From Liolophura sinensis (lineage: Eukaryota > Mollusca > Polyplacophora > Chitonida > Chitonidae), in contig NC_088300.1 of NCBI RefSeq assembly GCF_032854445.1, positions 24,593,608-24,657,607 on the forward strand: DNA of 64,000 bases, read 5' to 3'. The notes beneath the pieces were generated by a model. That model worked only from the letters and a program-made list of their open reading frames with translations. It searched no databases and was not told the DNA's origin. The translations under genes were made by a program, and so were the position numbers. Within the stretch, counting starts at the first letter, position 1. The number at the start of each line of letters is the position of its first letter. Shown one piece after another: positions 48,736-61,511 of the stretch.

Positions 48736-50569
48736 AACAGATATGTTCATCATATGTAAGAGAAGTGGTCTTCGAGGAAAACTAAAATAAGTCACAGGAG
48801 TGTCGTGGACTGCTGCGAAAACTGGAGACTCTCTGTTCAGCGTTAGGCAATGTTTTAAAATTAACCAGATCTAGATAGCTCGCTAGCAAGTTGAATAGTG
48901 AAATACGAGAATTGCATTCCTCAATTTCTTTGTGTAGCTAATTTCTTTGAACCAAAACCTGTCAGTGTGGACGAATTTTGCACAACACCTCTGCATAAAC
49001 AGTGTTGTCTGTGTTTATACTAAGAATGTCTCGCCAGATTCGCTTCTGCCAACTGTGGAATAAATGGGCAGTGTTTGGAGAAGAATTTTTGAGACCAGCA
49101 GTCATGAAACTTGACTGATCAACGTAAACAGGTCTCCAAACAGTTTACGTCACACATTTATTGATTCACAAAGTGCGAAGTTCTCCTCCGTAATTTTTAA
49201 GTCTTAGCTCATCAATAATAGTCGATTCCCTGTGTCTCTCGCCTATGTGGTGCGTCAGAGAGATGGTTAGCCTAATGTCGACGGCAAACACAGGTCTTGG
49301 TGCGTCTCAGGCGATAATAAAGTTAAGAGTTCTAACGGCGTCATCTCTGTTTATTTTTTAAAACTTTCTTATCATTTGAAGCTGTCTTTGCCGTGGTTGC
49401 TTAATTGACTTCCCCGCACAACGGGCTTTTTGAACTTAAGGAGACTAATCCTGAAAACAAACAAAGAATTACTCCCAGAAACGTCCAAATAATCACAGCT
49501 TTGAAATGTGTTTGTTGATCCTGAAAGGAAAACAGCCCAAACAATGTCCAGTAACGGATCGTTAGCTCTGGAACAGTGTTATTAAACTTCATGGCAAATT
49601 GATAAAAATGGACATAATTATATATCTGTAAACAGTGTGCAAGCATCAGCCTTGACAGCTGCACACGATGACCTGACACTTTAGGATAAGATCTGGAAAA
49701 AGACTGGAGAGAATATGTAGCAGTCAGACGTCATTCAACACCTGTTAATCCGCGGGCAATTTTGCGTGTTAGCGGCAAATTCAGGAAGGATGGCTTCAAT
49801 TCGCCCGCTGAGCAATTCCTCGCATTGTTTTACCTTTTTCTGTTGTTCTAAACCAGTTGTGATCAAAGCTTGTAAAGACATAAAGGCCTGAAACTCCTTT
49901 ACTCAGTGAACATTTCGGCGTTAGGAGACGTTTCTGTAAAACGGCTATGTAGAGAAATTTGTTATACGCACAATCTACACCAGAGTTCAAAAGAATTTAA
50001 TGTCCGGGAAGAGTTTCCTGAGTCAGAATCAATTATTACCAAAACAAACGATAAATTAACAACTCTTCTCTGCTTAAATACATTCAGTAGAACTCTTCGT
50101 CTGGTTTTGGAGACGTTGGTTTACTTTAGAGAATAATCGCTTCAAGGCGAGAACAGATGACGCTTAAGTAAATCAAACGAAGGTAAAAATGTGCTGCGTG
50201 TCATTATCTTGTCCTGTCATCTTCCCCCGTATAATGTTCCAGAACAGTGGCTTGCAGAGGACATGATTTGTCTTTCTCACCCTGCCGTTCGTATCCACAA
50301 GACAACAGGCAAGCGATGGACACGTGACCCACGATATGCCGTAACATTTACACGTCCTCTATAACATCCCGTTTCACGGTATCTCCTCGTTGCGAATCCA
50401 ATTTGTGCCATCATGGTCTACTAATATTTTGAATTTTTGTTATTTTTGATACAATTTCCATATTTTAATAACGTAGGTTAAGTTCCTGAGGGCATCATGT
50501 TGTAATATTTAGTGCTGTTCTTACTTATACACTGGAAAACTATATTGCAGTGTATGTATAATTTAGGTA
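48736..50569. other. No gene recognised
   Basis: Unique sequence with only short frames. The minus frame 49679-49401 (92 codons) has one hydrophobic stretch but no recognised family. Confidence 0.4.
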
Positions 50570-50675
50570 GGTTTACCCCGGGCATGCCTGGTTTCCTCCC
50601 ACCATATAGCTGGCCGCTGTGGTGTAAATGAAATATTCTTGAGTACCGCATAAAACACCAATCAAATAAATAAAT
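50570..50675 (+). mobile_element. 5'-truncated SINE fragment
   Basis: CCCGGGCATGCCTGGTTTCC, CCACCATATAGCTGGCCGCT, AAATATTCTTGAGTACCGCA and the tail AAAACACCAATCAAATAAAT match the 3' half of the SINE. Confidence 0.85.
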
Positions 50676-53600
50676 CAGTTACACGCAAAGTGATTATTTC
50701 AACGATTTGTTTAGAGGTTTTTGCCTTGGCAAACCATGTAAATTTATATTATAAGCATAATATTATTCAATTTAAGTAACAATAATATTTCTACTTTCAG
50801 GGAAATTTTTTTCCCTCTCTCTGAAAAATGGCTTCCTGATAGGGGTTTCCACTTCAGTTGCATAACTTACCTTAAAGTAGTTGTATTTCCGTTTCATTTG
50901 AGTTATTGCCGTTATATTATAGCAATTTCAGCTTACTTTCACTGAATAAGTGGCAGGCTGATATAGCAGTTAGGCACAAGGTAAAGATTTCCGTCATCAC
51001 GGTAAATGAAGTAACGAAATCGTCAACAACTATTCGGGTGGATGATTAACAACTGCTATATTCTCACAGTTGGTTTGTGTCGTCAGTGTCAACTTTGTCT
51101 ATTAGGAGAATCAATGATAGAAATCAAGAACCTTCCGGTAATTAACGGAATAACCGTCAGAATTCCGAGAGAGGAGCAGCAGTCTGGATTTGGACGAAAG
51201 GACCTTGGATTTCACAAATCTATAACACAGTTCTCCTGCAGTGTATGGTTGACCCGTGAGTCAGGTCCGTTGTCTAATTACTGGACAGGGTTGGATGGGT
51301 GTGTACAACCCCGAAGACAGGGTATGATTGTTGGGACAATAGGTCAAGCACTCGAAAAAACAATACCCTGAGACGTTACAGAGAAAACCTCTCCCATGCT
51401 TCATATCATAATCTGTGAGGCAACTCACTTCACTTCATTTGCATAGAACATCAAACATTTTTGCGAATGACATTTAAATATGCCGTAAGGAACGTGTCAC
51501 CTGGAGATATCAACAGATATATTGAGTAGAAATATAACCAATGTTATGTGTCCGGCGTTTTTCAAGAAATAATAATAGAATTTTTTGATTAATTCATTAA
51601 TAAAGTCCATAAAATTTAATTTAAAAAGAGTGTTTCTGTAAGCAAATATCTTCAATAGAGTTTTTTTACATTTTCTGTATAGAGCTCAGATTAACTACTC
51701 TATATTATAACCTGTGTGTGGATCAACAAAATTTCTGTAGTATACCTGATATAATTTTCTTCATTTAAGAGTGTTGAAAATGTATTCTTTAATACTTGCT
51801 TAGTCCACCAATAGATAAATTTAACAACTCAGTGGTACGTTTTCCCGTGGATAGTGCATTTCCAGAACGTGGAACATTATGATGAAACGCTATAATAAAT
51901 CCCTCCCTTGTATCGAAATATCAAAAACGTCAAGACCCGAACAGACAATGACAAAAATTTGGCCACATGTCATGTATAAATATAGAAATTACGAGCGAGT
52001 GCCTGAACCGGTAAATAGAAAAATTCAAGGGAATATTTCTTTTCTGAAAAGGCCTCCTCGGAAGTTGATTGTGTGATGAAGCACTTTGTCTGGAGGTGGC
52101 ACCCGGCCATGCACGCGTGAACGTGTGTGGGGCTACTCTGTTCTAAGGAATGGTGGGGTCGGGCAAATCAGCCCCTCGGTCACGGATACCCCCCATTTTT
52201 CTCCGGCCTTTTCTTTTGTCTCCGGGATGACTCAAGCCACACGGAGCATCCTCGGTCAATTTCCAGTAATTCTGTCTATGACTGGCGGTTGGAGGCCTCT
52301 CCGATACAACGGTGTTTCTCCTGGAACCAAAACAAATAGTTACTTAAGCCCTAGTTTATAAATAAGCTGGTGACAAGGGGTAAGGCATCAGTTGGTGTCT
52401 CTTTACTTCTAGTGGGAACATATCCTGAGGACATCTTATACCACACAATACCTGGAGTCATTTAATAGAGAAACCCAGCAGGTAAGACTTTTCTTAAGTG
52501 CTATTTCTCATAGTAATCTATTCGTCTTTGAGCGGTTACTGTTTAATATCTAAAAAGCATGCCGCATATTTTGTGTTGGAACTTAGTGTCACAGTTACAT
52601 TAATCACTTCACATCGAGGTTAACATCTTTCCGCAATTCAAGACAATGGGTTTTATAGGATGTGTGTGCTTAAATACATGACCACAATCTTGGGAGATAT
52701 TAGTTGAGCGAATGGCGATCACGCTTCGTTGCCATAGTGCCCTTGCTTGCGTGGTGTAATTAATAATTGATGCCAAGTTTAAAAGCTAACTGTTCCTTTC
52801 TGAGGAATTTACTAGCCCCATTCAATCATGTTATGTGGTCAGAGACATTGACAAATGACACAGAATAGCTATCATATATTAAGCGTCTAAATAAGAGAGG
52901 CGGGAAGCCTTGGTCATTATTACGGGTCACACCTCTTGTATCTACAAATCTGGCAAACATGCAATCGTGCCTAACTAACAACAGACGGTCTTCCAACAAT
53001 AGACACCTTATCCAATATTACCCGACCTGGCCAGATATTTAACTGCTGCTGTACGCCACCAATTAATTGAGAAACTAGCTCACGTTTACGAAACAAATAT
53101 AAATATTTATCTCAAAACAACCTGTGCTCCATTCGCTTTTACCCTGAGAGCCAGGAGTGAGGTCCAATTGCTCCCAGCTCATTGCCGTTGAGAAAGATGC
53201 AATCATTGTATTTGGATATTACACTCCTTCTGAAGTAAATAAGGGCTATCCTTGTCCAGGGCGATGGCAAGCTTTTTCAGCGTAAGCTGAACTTGGTTGC
53301 CAGCATTGCTTTTCAGCTGGTTTTGATTTCTTCTATGAGGTAACCAGGTACTTCTTTTCCTCGAACAAAATCAAATCCGCTGTCAACTTGTTATTTTTGA
53401 AATTTTAATCCAGTCTTCGTGTCAATGAAAAATGGGAAAGAAAACAGTGCTTGGCAAGTGTGTTGTTGGCGAGTTTTAGAGAGGAAACTACAGATTGTCT
53501 TGCTTGCGTCAGGATAAGAGGGGTTTTTTGTGAGACAGACACCTATAGCTGTTAAACTGCTCCGATTTTGCGCTTATATCAGGTGCGGTGTGTCCCAGTG

Positions 53601-53841
53601 CCAACCAAATATCTGAGTGTCTGCGCTCAAAACCTCCAGGTCCCATGTAAGCTTCTAACAGCTTCAAAAACGTATATTCGATCTAAAGAATCGCAGCCTT
53701 CTAAAATTACTAGCTTACTATAACTTTCTCGTCCTTCATGTCATTAGACTATGATCTAAATGCCTAAAAAGGACAAAATATAATTCATTGAAATTTTACC
53801 TATAACGCTAGTGTGAAAGCTGAATATTTTTACATATATCT
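50676..53841. other. No gene confirmed
   Basis: The + frame 51042-51371 (109 codons, ATG start) is the longest ATG-initiated frame in this stretch but has no recognised motif. The GC-rich patch 52080-52360 has two overlapping frames, which argues against either being real. Confidence 0.4.
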
Positions 53842-53963
53842 ACCAGAAACCTGCAGATGGTGGTGAGTTTTCTCTAGGCTCAGGTAGTCTTCCTCGCACA
53901 ATAATGCTGGTCGCAAACGTATAAGTTCGGCGAAAAACAGCCATTAAACAAATCAAATAAATA
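53842..53963 (+). mobile_element. Degraded SINE 3'-half
   Basis: CCAGAAACCTGCAGATGGTG, ATAATGCTGGTCGCAAACGT and CATTAAACAAATCAAATAAA follow the SINE body and tail with several deletions. Confidence 0.65.
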
Positions 53964-55020
53964 TTCATTTCTGCATATAGCGGAATTTAGTTTTGCCAAG
54001 CTAGATAACCCAAAATTGCACGCTGCTTTAATATTTGTTCAAATTACGCCGAATCACAATTTGGAATATAGAATAAAAATAATTAAAAAATAAAATGTTA
54101 GTTTAGCTAGGCAAAATTTGTGGGAATACAACGAGTAACCGAAACCTTTTGAATCCACAATATTCAATCCGTTTTACAAATAAATCCAAAAAAGCATAGA
54201 ATATCCCTGCTATAGGTAAACATGGCCTTGGAAGGGCAGTGTTCAATGTTGTGTACATTCGATCATGACAACTGCAAGAAAATGCATGTGGAAACAGAAC
54301 AGGTAAATTTTACTGGAGCCATAATGCGGAGGATTACGATCGGAGAACTATTTCATATTAGCGCAGCTGTCCTTGGGCCTATGTGCTGCATGCTGTTAGA
54401 TGTGTTCCTTACTATATGCGTGTAAAGCTCAGTCTAAATTGTAAACGCTCTAGGAATCACAAATGACACGCTGACGACGTAGAGACGTATTACTGATAGA
54501 TAACAGTCAATATGAATGCATAACCCTTCAGGGTCTTGTCAGACATTTTGGACATTTCACTAGATGACGACGAAAAATACCTCCCTCAGCACTGATTGGG
54601 AAAAAAGCAGCCCCGGTTGTCTCCATTGACCTGATTCGGACTAAGCTGATATGCTCTCGAGGACGCTGTTTTTTAGTGTTTCGTGGCTCAACCTTTGGGA
54701 AAAAATCTCGTTATCATAAGATGTTTACCTCTCTAGCGGGGATCCTACAAAATGAACACAGCACTCTGATTGGTTGTTGGACGTGTCACATGTGGCGGAT
54801 GATCCCGCTCCGCCCACAGAGATTTAAATGTACTGGTTGGGATACGTGGGACGTTACCGTCCATCTTTTGGCATAGATACCAGGTGTCAATCTGGAAATG
54901 AATTGTTTGTCTTTCTCCGAGCGAATCGTGTCTCAGCCCGCAAATCCAGTGTTCATGTAGACGATGGGGTCTTCGCTATCTGTCGCATTTAACAAAATTT
55001 TACACCCACGACCCCTCGCC
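53964..55020. other. Upstream region of the chitinase gene
   Basis: AT-rich to about 54200, then nearer to average composition. No exon is recognised. The last few hundred bases before the TATA box (55021) are the likely proximal promoter, but I do not claim specific factor sites. Confidence 0.35.
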
Positions 55021-55056
55021 TATAAAGATTCTGTGGACAAGTTTTGTGGCCAGTCT
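55021..55056 (+). promoter_or_regulatory. TATA box and initiator of the chitinase gene
   Basis: TATAAAG starts at 55021. A CCAGTCT initiator (fits YYANWYY) lies at 55050-55056 with its A at 55052, so the TATA box begins at -31, the classical animal spacing. A spliceable leader ending CAACAG|GTAAAC follows, and the first coding exon lies about 1.2 kb downstream. Site assignment is by eye. Confidence 0.5.
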
Positions 55057-55277
55057 TTAGTTGCGCGATTGACCTGAGTGATGCGTGAGGCTGATTCGCC
55101 ATCGGTCGACTGAGTTGCTGACATTACTGTTGTCTGTGGACGCGGACACACTTGGAGCTCTCCTTTGAGAGTTGTGCACTTGGACTGAACAATTTATTCA
55201 GCTTCTTCGCTCGAAGAAATTTTTCGATTAATTTCGACGAAATTGTATCAGTGTTCAAAGGAAACGGCTTTCAACAG
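55052..55277 (+). other. 5'UTR exon (predicted) of the chitinase gene
   Basis: The stretch from the initiator to a good donor (TTTCAACAG|GTAAACG, GT at 55278) has no use as coding sequence in frame with the next exon. The next acceptor, after a strong pyrimidine tract (TTTACTTTTTTCCAG, AG at 56274-56275), lies 10 bp before the start codon. The layout therefore suggests a non-coding leader exon and a 998-bp 5'UTR intron. Confidence 0.45.
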
Positions 55278-56285
55278 GTAAACGTTTTTTTAGTTTGTAT
55301 ATATATTTATATAATAGCTGACGTTTTTTTTTTGCTAACATGATTCGAAACACTATTCTTCGATAAAATATCTGTAATAGTTAGACACATCAAAACATAC
55401 TCGTGCGTACTGAAAAGCATGAAATATATTACTTCTGTTGTGCCCTTAAACAGGTTCAGTTAAGGTTTAAACCACCCGGTTGGACATTTCATGCTCATGT
55501 TTCTTGGCAATTATTACGTAATCTTCCGTGTTAGTGGGCAGAAGAAGGAAATCAACGCTGCCCATGGGGACAATTACTTTCCACCGTGTGGTTTAGAGGT
55601 CCTGACTTGAGGCACACTAGCTCTGACACGCGGTTACATTTCTAACATCCACTTGGTCAAACCCGAGTCAGGCCACGACTGGCTGTTTGCTAGAATCCAG
55701 ACAATGGTTGTCCTCAAACACGGCTGTCCCGCACTTGTCTCTTAGGTTCAAAACCTCCGCTGACCACGTGTCCGTAGCTGTGGACAATGGGCTTTGGTAA
55801 CAATCTTGTGACCTCTCATTTTTACACCTCGCATTTTCCCATCGTGTCGTAAATGAAGATAGAAGCAATGGAGGGGATGTAGCATCTCCGTCTCTGGGAT
55901 AAGGTGTTTGTTACAACTACATAGTTAGGTTTAAGTGTAGCTTTAAGGCTAACGCGTTTGTTTGAGATCAATCGGTCGTTGTTTGCTGCCCTGACTGTTA
56001 CTGGAGGTTATATCTAACATATTGTCCGAGTACTGGGAAGGACAGAGGACGTACCCTAGGGGATCGAATCTGCTCTATCACTCCAAACACATCACTGACC
56101 TGTTGTTGACATAGCTACCCATGTGTATCTTAGCTAACTCGATGTTATTTGCCTAATTGGCTCTCATCGAAGGACAGTGATGACATCACCATAAACAACT
56201 CTTGTCCTATGTCATGGGGTGATACCTTTAACAGATTTTATTTTAAGTCTTCGTTTCTGTTTTACTTTTTTCCAGATTTTTCGGG

Positions 56286-56340
56286 ATGGTATTACACGTA
56301 GCGCTGATGCTGCTGGCGGCATCTGTCCAGCTGTCATCTG
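56286..56340 (+). CDS. Chitinase coding exon 1: start codon and signal peptide
   Basis: ATG at 56286 in TCGGGATGG (G at +4). It encodes a basic-poor, Leu/Ala-rich signal sequence of 18 residues, then one base of a split Ala codon. The donor is TCATCTG|GTAAGT. The exon begins at 56276 after TTTTTTCCAG, with 10 untranslated bases. Cleavage is likely just after the SSA/SAA residues at the exon junction. Confidence 0.85.
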
Positions 56341-59300
56341 GTAAGTCGTTTATTTCTTTCTGACCAGTATGCTTACTCTCTTGTATTAGAGAAATATTTT
56401 TTAATAAAACGTAAAGCGCTTGTAACCAGATTGATAATAAAAAAACAAACTGTTATTAAATATCAACACTTAAAACTTTTAAATTACAATTATGTCGTGT
56501 TTGGAATTGAGTTCTTAAAATTTACCGCATTGTGTATAGAAATATGGTTAATAGACAGAAAGTTGTGAGAAGAAAGTATATGACAGACTTGTGTTAAGTA
56601 CATGTATTAGAAGAAACCAGAATCTGCTTTTCAACGAAGATTTTAAACACAGAATAAGAAATTATAACCTTTATTCAGTTTTTGCATCGTACTTCTGATG
56701 AGATTATCTTCGCCGTATCGTAAAAATTATCATTACGATTTTACGATGCACAGGCAATGTGGCGAAGGCCTTATCCTACAAGATCGTGTATTGGAACCTC
56801 TTTTAGGAACTTAAAAGTATGGAGTTACTTTGCAATTTTATGTAATATACATTTGTCATTAATTTAGGAACCTCGCAGTTAATTATACTTTACAAGTGTA
56901 TTACATAATACATACTGAGTGCTAATTATTTTCTGCAAAAGGCAATGGAACGTTGCACTTTACATGTTCCATGTGATGTGTGTCGTTAACATAACACGTT
57001 AAAGACACGACGTTATAGCTATACCATAATGAGTATGCAAAGAGAAAATACGAAACGAAAATGAAATAATCAATTTTGAATCTTTTACATATGAAAAACA
57101 AATTTGGGGACTGTTCCCGCGGCATGTCAAAGAAAACTTGCAGACATTATTCAACTGAGTTTAAGTTGCCACTTCCACATTTCGTCTTGGAGACCTCAGA
57201 TAACGAAGAGGAGACCAACTTTACTAAAACTGCAGATTTCTGCATTTCTTGCACACACATGCTGAATCTGTCAACTTTGCCAATGTCTACAAATGTGCTC
57301 TAAGATAAAACATGCCTTCTGTAGATAAGCTGTGATTCCTATTTACCTTTGCTGAATGAGTGGATTTTTTGAATGTCGAGTTTGCATGCTGTTTCTCCGT
57401 AAGATGCAGAGATCGCTGTGTCTCGGTGATCTCTTGTTCGCGTGGTATTAGATAGGATAAGGTGCAGCAGGCACGCTGTTGCCCGGACGCATCGTATTTG
57501 TGTGTTATATCGATCATCATAATTACGGTGTTTAATACGGATTCGAATGCATGGACTTTTTACTGATTGTCTGTTCCCATCAGAGAGCACGACGCTACCT
57601 GACTCACTGCTCACATACGACTCTTGTAACTTTGCACTACGTGATACGCTCAACAGATTGTCATTTTGTCTTGCAGCTCGTCTGTCTTCCTCATAAACAG
57701 GTTATCTCGATGTCAGGTTTATCTTGAACAAACTCTGGCGATAATAATTAGATATCTCTTTCATGTCAATAGGCCATGTTGACTAACTCAGAGCAACGTT
57801 GCTTGGCATCGATCTCTTTTTGACTTGAACAATGTTCTACAAAGGATCTTCAGCGGAGAGAAAGAAAGCCTTTTGTCCTGTTCTGTCAAAGAACATTCCA
57901 TCACAATCCCATTTCAAATAAGCTTACAGAAAAAGCTCAGCGACTGTTTGAAAAGTTTTGCTGCAATTATTACGCGGTTTGTTTGCATTCAATATTGATT
58001 TACACAAAATGATCGTCTCACAATTTTACGGAATTGATATCAGAATATCTACCTTAATACCATAAAGAGGCTGATATTCCTCTAATTATGAATACTTATT
58101 TACCATCAGGAACTGAATCAGTGAATCACTTTTTAACATAAGATATAATTCAACGAAAATCTAAGTTGTAGGCCTAATATTGCACATCGGATAATAACTT
58201 TCCATTGATGCTTTTCGAGAACTGGTATTTAAATTTGAAAAAAAACAGACGATGTCAGACGATCTAACGTTCACACAAAGACATGTAAAAACAGACGATG
58301 TGAGAAGACCTAAAGTGTACAAAAGCATGTATACAGAATATGTAGTTCTGTCGAGTATTGGCGCAAGACAAATTTTGCAAAATCCTAGATTCGTATGGAA
58401 TGTTGATACTTGTAATGCATTCTGTAAAAAGATTCATCTTATCGGTTAATTGGGACAGACAGAGTTCAAACCTGGTGGTATGATCTTGAACTTAAGGTTA
58501 TAACAACTACCATGGGCACAGATATGACATGGATATGTGTTGTCATGACATTTGAAATCACTCTTTAGCTTAGGAAGCTTTTGGTAAAGGCTTTATTCAG
58601 CTTTCAGGGCAATTCTTGTATAAAGCTGTTTTCTGCGCTTTGTAGTCAGATTATGATTATGCTGTATCACATCTTCTTTCTGGCGACAAACATTTAAAAT
58701 ACTGCAATGTTATTGTATGTTAAATATTATGACAACAGCATTTTGAGTATTTCTAGACCAGTGACGTCTTATAAATTGAAATCAACATCACTGCATTTCT
58801 TACCTGATTCTGCTTAAGCCATGGTGTTAGGGGCGTGCGATTTGCTATGCAAACCAGATTTATCCTTTGGTCACTGAGGGAAAAATGAATCTGGTAATGG
58901 ACATTTGCTTAATCTATACATTGTCACTCTCTGATAGGTGTGGCGCAAGATGCACCAGTGATTTGTTCACATAAGATGAGTGGCGAACAGCTGAAGCACG
59001 CTTCTGACAGGGGACACAGTGCTATGCACACATAGCTTAGCTGGTCTCAGGGTAGAACATTTTGAAAAGAGTTTTTGTATCAGTAGTTCACAACAGTTTG
59101 TGTGTCCAGATGCTGCAACATTTCAATGCTAGTTATCAGATTCTAGGGCATTCCAAGATTAGAGCTCCCAGGTCCTCCAATGTTCCACTGTCAGTGTTCC
59201 CAAATACTGTAAAATTCCACGACTAGTCCCAAACACTGCAGCATTTCACCACGAGTGTTCCTTAATACTGCAGCATTCCACCACGAGTGTTCCCAAATAC

Positions 59301-61511
59301 TGGAGCATTCCACCACGAGTGTTCCTAAATACTGCAGCATTCCACCACGAGTGTTCCCAAATACTGGAGCATTCCACCACGAGTGTTCCCAAATACTGCA
59401 GCATTTCACCACGAGTGTCCCTAAATACTGCAGCATTTCACCACTAGTGTTCTTAAATACTGCAGCATTCCACTACGAGTGTCCCTAAATACTGCAGCAT
59501 TTCACCACTAGTGTTCTTAAATACTGCAGCATTCCACCACGAGTGTCCCTAAATACTGCAGCATTTCATCACAAGTGTTCCTAAATACTGCAGCATTTCA
59601 CCACTAGTGTTCTTAAATACTGCAGCATTCCACCACTAGTGTTCCTAAATACTGCAGCATTTCACCACTAGTGTTCCTAAATACTGCAGCATTTCACCAC
59701 TAGCGTTCCTAAATACTGCAGCATTTCATCACAAGTGTTCCTAAATACTGCAGCATTTCATCACTAGTGTTCCTAAATACTGCAGCATTTCACCACTAGC
59801 GTTCCTAAATACTGCAGCATTTCATCACAAGTGTTCCTAAATACTGCAGCATTTCATCATTAGTGTTCCTAAATACTGCAGCATTTCACCACTAGTGTTC
59901 CTAAATACTGCAGCATTTCATCACTAGTGTTCCTAAATACTGCAGCATTTCACCACTAGTGTTCTTAAATACTGCAGCATTTCACCACTAGTGTTCCTAA
60001 ATACTGCAGCATTTCACCACTAGTGGTCCTAAATACTGCAGCATTTCACCACTAGTGTTCCTAAATACTGCAGCATTGCTGCAACATTCCTCAGTTAGTG
60101 CTCTCAAATGCTGTAACATTCCATCACTTTCGTCTTCTCTGGCACTTCAAGATTTTACTAACTCAAGATTAAAAGTAACTCTTGAGAATTGTCAACTCTT
60201 GTCATTAGTCAGGCGATAGACATTTCCCGTGCTCTGTAACGTTCAAGAAGAATAGCAATCATTACCCATCTCAACACACAATCACCGGCTGATCAAAGTG
60301 TACATACCCTTGAGGCCGATCGGCCTTACATGGGTTAATTTGACAAACGGAAAGACTTACGTGGTGTGACCAGTGGTGCCAGTTTGTACTGACACTGACA
60401 ACCACACTCATCATTGACCCAGTAACAATTAGATGACACTTGTGTTTAATTAAGACTAATTTGAACTTTCAATGTTTTGTTGCATGGAGCGTGTAGATCG
60501 ATAGAACTGTGTTCAAACTCAATAGTATAATTACGCTGAGTATATTTGAGGTGGAATTGAACTGTTTGGGCGTCTCTATTGGCCTAACCCCCTCTCAAGT
60601 GCAGTTAAAACTTAGATAAGGTCATTGCCACACTTACTTTCGAAGGGATCTATAGAAATAATCTGTTCTGAAATTAAGGGCATCTTTCAAAAGATGTTTA
60701 GGATTCCTGCTAGACTTAGTATGATGATAAATGTTATACGCGTTTGTATTCCTTTATTACAGCTGCTAGCAAAAAGATGTTTTGTTACTACGAAAGCTCG
60801 GCAAATGCACGGCCGTCGATTGGAAAGTTTTGGCCTGAGAACATCGACCCGTTTCTGTGTACCCATGTTATATTTGCTTTCGTGGACGTCACCGAAGACG
60901 GCCGGGATTTGAAGCCAAACAACTGGAATGACCTGGGCGAAGACGGTAAACCCAGCGGGTTTAAATGCTGTTACTCCCTTTATATACAGTATTAACACAG
61001 TGATTTAAACTTGTCCTTCTGTCTGGCACACCCCAATGTATAATTCAAAACAAAAAAAAGAAAGAAAAAGATATGAAATGAGAAGAAAACGTTGTAAAAC
61101 ATGTCTTAACGAACAGAGTTCACCTTTTAAATAGCCAAAATGTCTGCCAAAATGAGAAATCAACACATTGAAATTGTAACGTGCATGGTTTAATCCACGG
61201 CCCTGTGTGAAATCCGGTCACGGGAGAAATACACGAGAAAATGCATTAAAGTACGAAAGTCCCGTGGTTATTTTATCGTGGGTAAGATCTTTACTAAGAT
61301 ATACGCCAATCAGTATAATCTGATTCACAGGCTAATGTGGTATTTCAGGTCTGTACGCAAGGACCCTGGCTCTCAAGAAGAAGAATCCGAAACTAAAGAT
61401 CTTGGCATCGGTTGGTGGCTGGAGGATTGGCTCCAAGCCTTTCATTCCGATGATGGATTCTGACGACAATATCCGCGTATGGGTGAAGAACTGCGTCAAG
61501 TATTTACGACA
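56286..61511 (+). CDS. GH18 chitinase or chitinase-like protein, 5' part (three coding exons; runs off the window)
   Basis: Spliced coding sequence: 56286-56340, 60763-60945 and 61349-61511. The exon phases agree (1, 1, 2), giving 133 residues plus two bases of the next codon. Residues 1-18 are a signal peptide (MVLHVALMLLAASVQLSS), so the protein is secreted. The glycosyl hydrolase 18 barrel starts at KKMFCYYES (22-30). C26 and C51 correspond to the first conserved disulfide of animal chitinases, with LCTHVIFAF (50-58) as strand 2. KILASVGGW (96-104) is the family's SxGG strand-3 motif. The DxxDxDxE motif that carries catalysis belongs to the following exon, which I could not find up to 64000. 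It is therefore undecided whether this is an active chitinase (chitin turnover in feeding, shell or defence) or an inactive lectin-like relative. A GH18 identity is secure; the subtype is not. Confidence 0.92.
56341..60762 (+). other. Chitinase intron 2, 4.4 kb
   Basis: It runs from GTAAGT to TTCCTTTATTACAG. It contains the 32-bp minisatellite (59180-60125) and otherwise AT-rich sequence. Minus frames at 57287-57653 and the + frame at 58252-58449 have no recognised domain. Confidence 0.8.
59180..60125 (+). repeat. 32-bp minisatellite within the chitinase intron
   Basis: The unit is CCTAAATACTGCAGCATTTC then ACCACTAGTGTT, 32 bp; measured repeats at 59708 and 59740 confirm the period. About 26 clear units occupy 59228-60076, with degenerate units at both edges. 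Nearly every unit has a CTGCAG (PstI) site, and variants alternate (TTCCACCACGAGTG early; TTTCACCACTAGTG and TTTCATCACAAGTG later). The repetitive frames on both strands at 59191-59488 (NTAAFHHECS and similar) are by-products. Confidence 0.93.
60763..60945 (+). CDS. Chitinase coding exon 2: strands 1-2 of the GH18 barrel
   Basis: Acceptor TTTATTACAG|CTGCTAGC. The exon completes Ala19 and encodes residues 20-79, from ASKKMFCYYESSANARPSIG through FWPENIDPFLCTHVIFAF to NNWNDLGED. The donor is GAAGACG|GTAAAC, leaving one base of Gly80. Reading past this donor in the same frame soon stops, which supports splicing here. Confidence 0.93.
61349..61511 (+). CDS. Chitinase coding exon 3: SxGG strand 3
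   Basis: Acceptor TGGTATTTCAG|GTCTGTACGC. Phase 1 continues Gly80, then LYARTLALKKKNPKLKIL, ASVGGWRIGSKPFIPMM, DSDDNIRVWVKNCVKYLR. The donor is TTACGACA|GTAAGT, splitting codon 134 (CA+N, His or Gln). Chance frames at 61278-61463 overlap in another phase. Confidence 0.93.

Noticed and set aside
55668-55868. 66-codon minus frame in the chitinase 5'UTR intron
   Set aside because: It looks protein-like but starts at TTG, has no splice partner, and is antisense to the promoter-proximal intron.
59191-59488. NTAAFHHECS-type repeat proteins on both strands
   Set aside because: These are translations of the 32-bp minisatellite. The period is not a multiple of 3, so the frames end after a few units.
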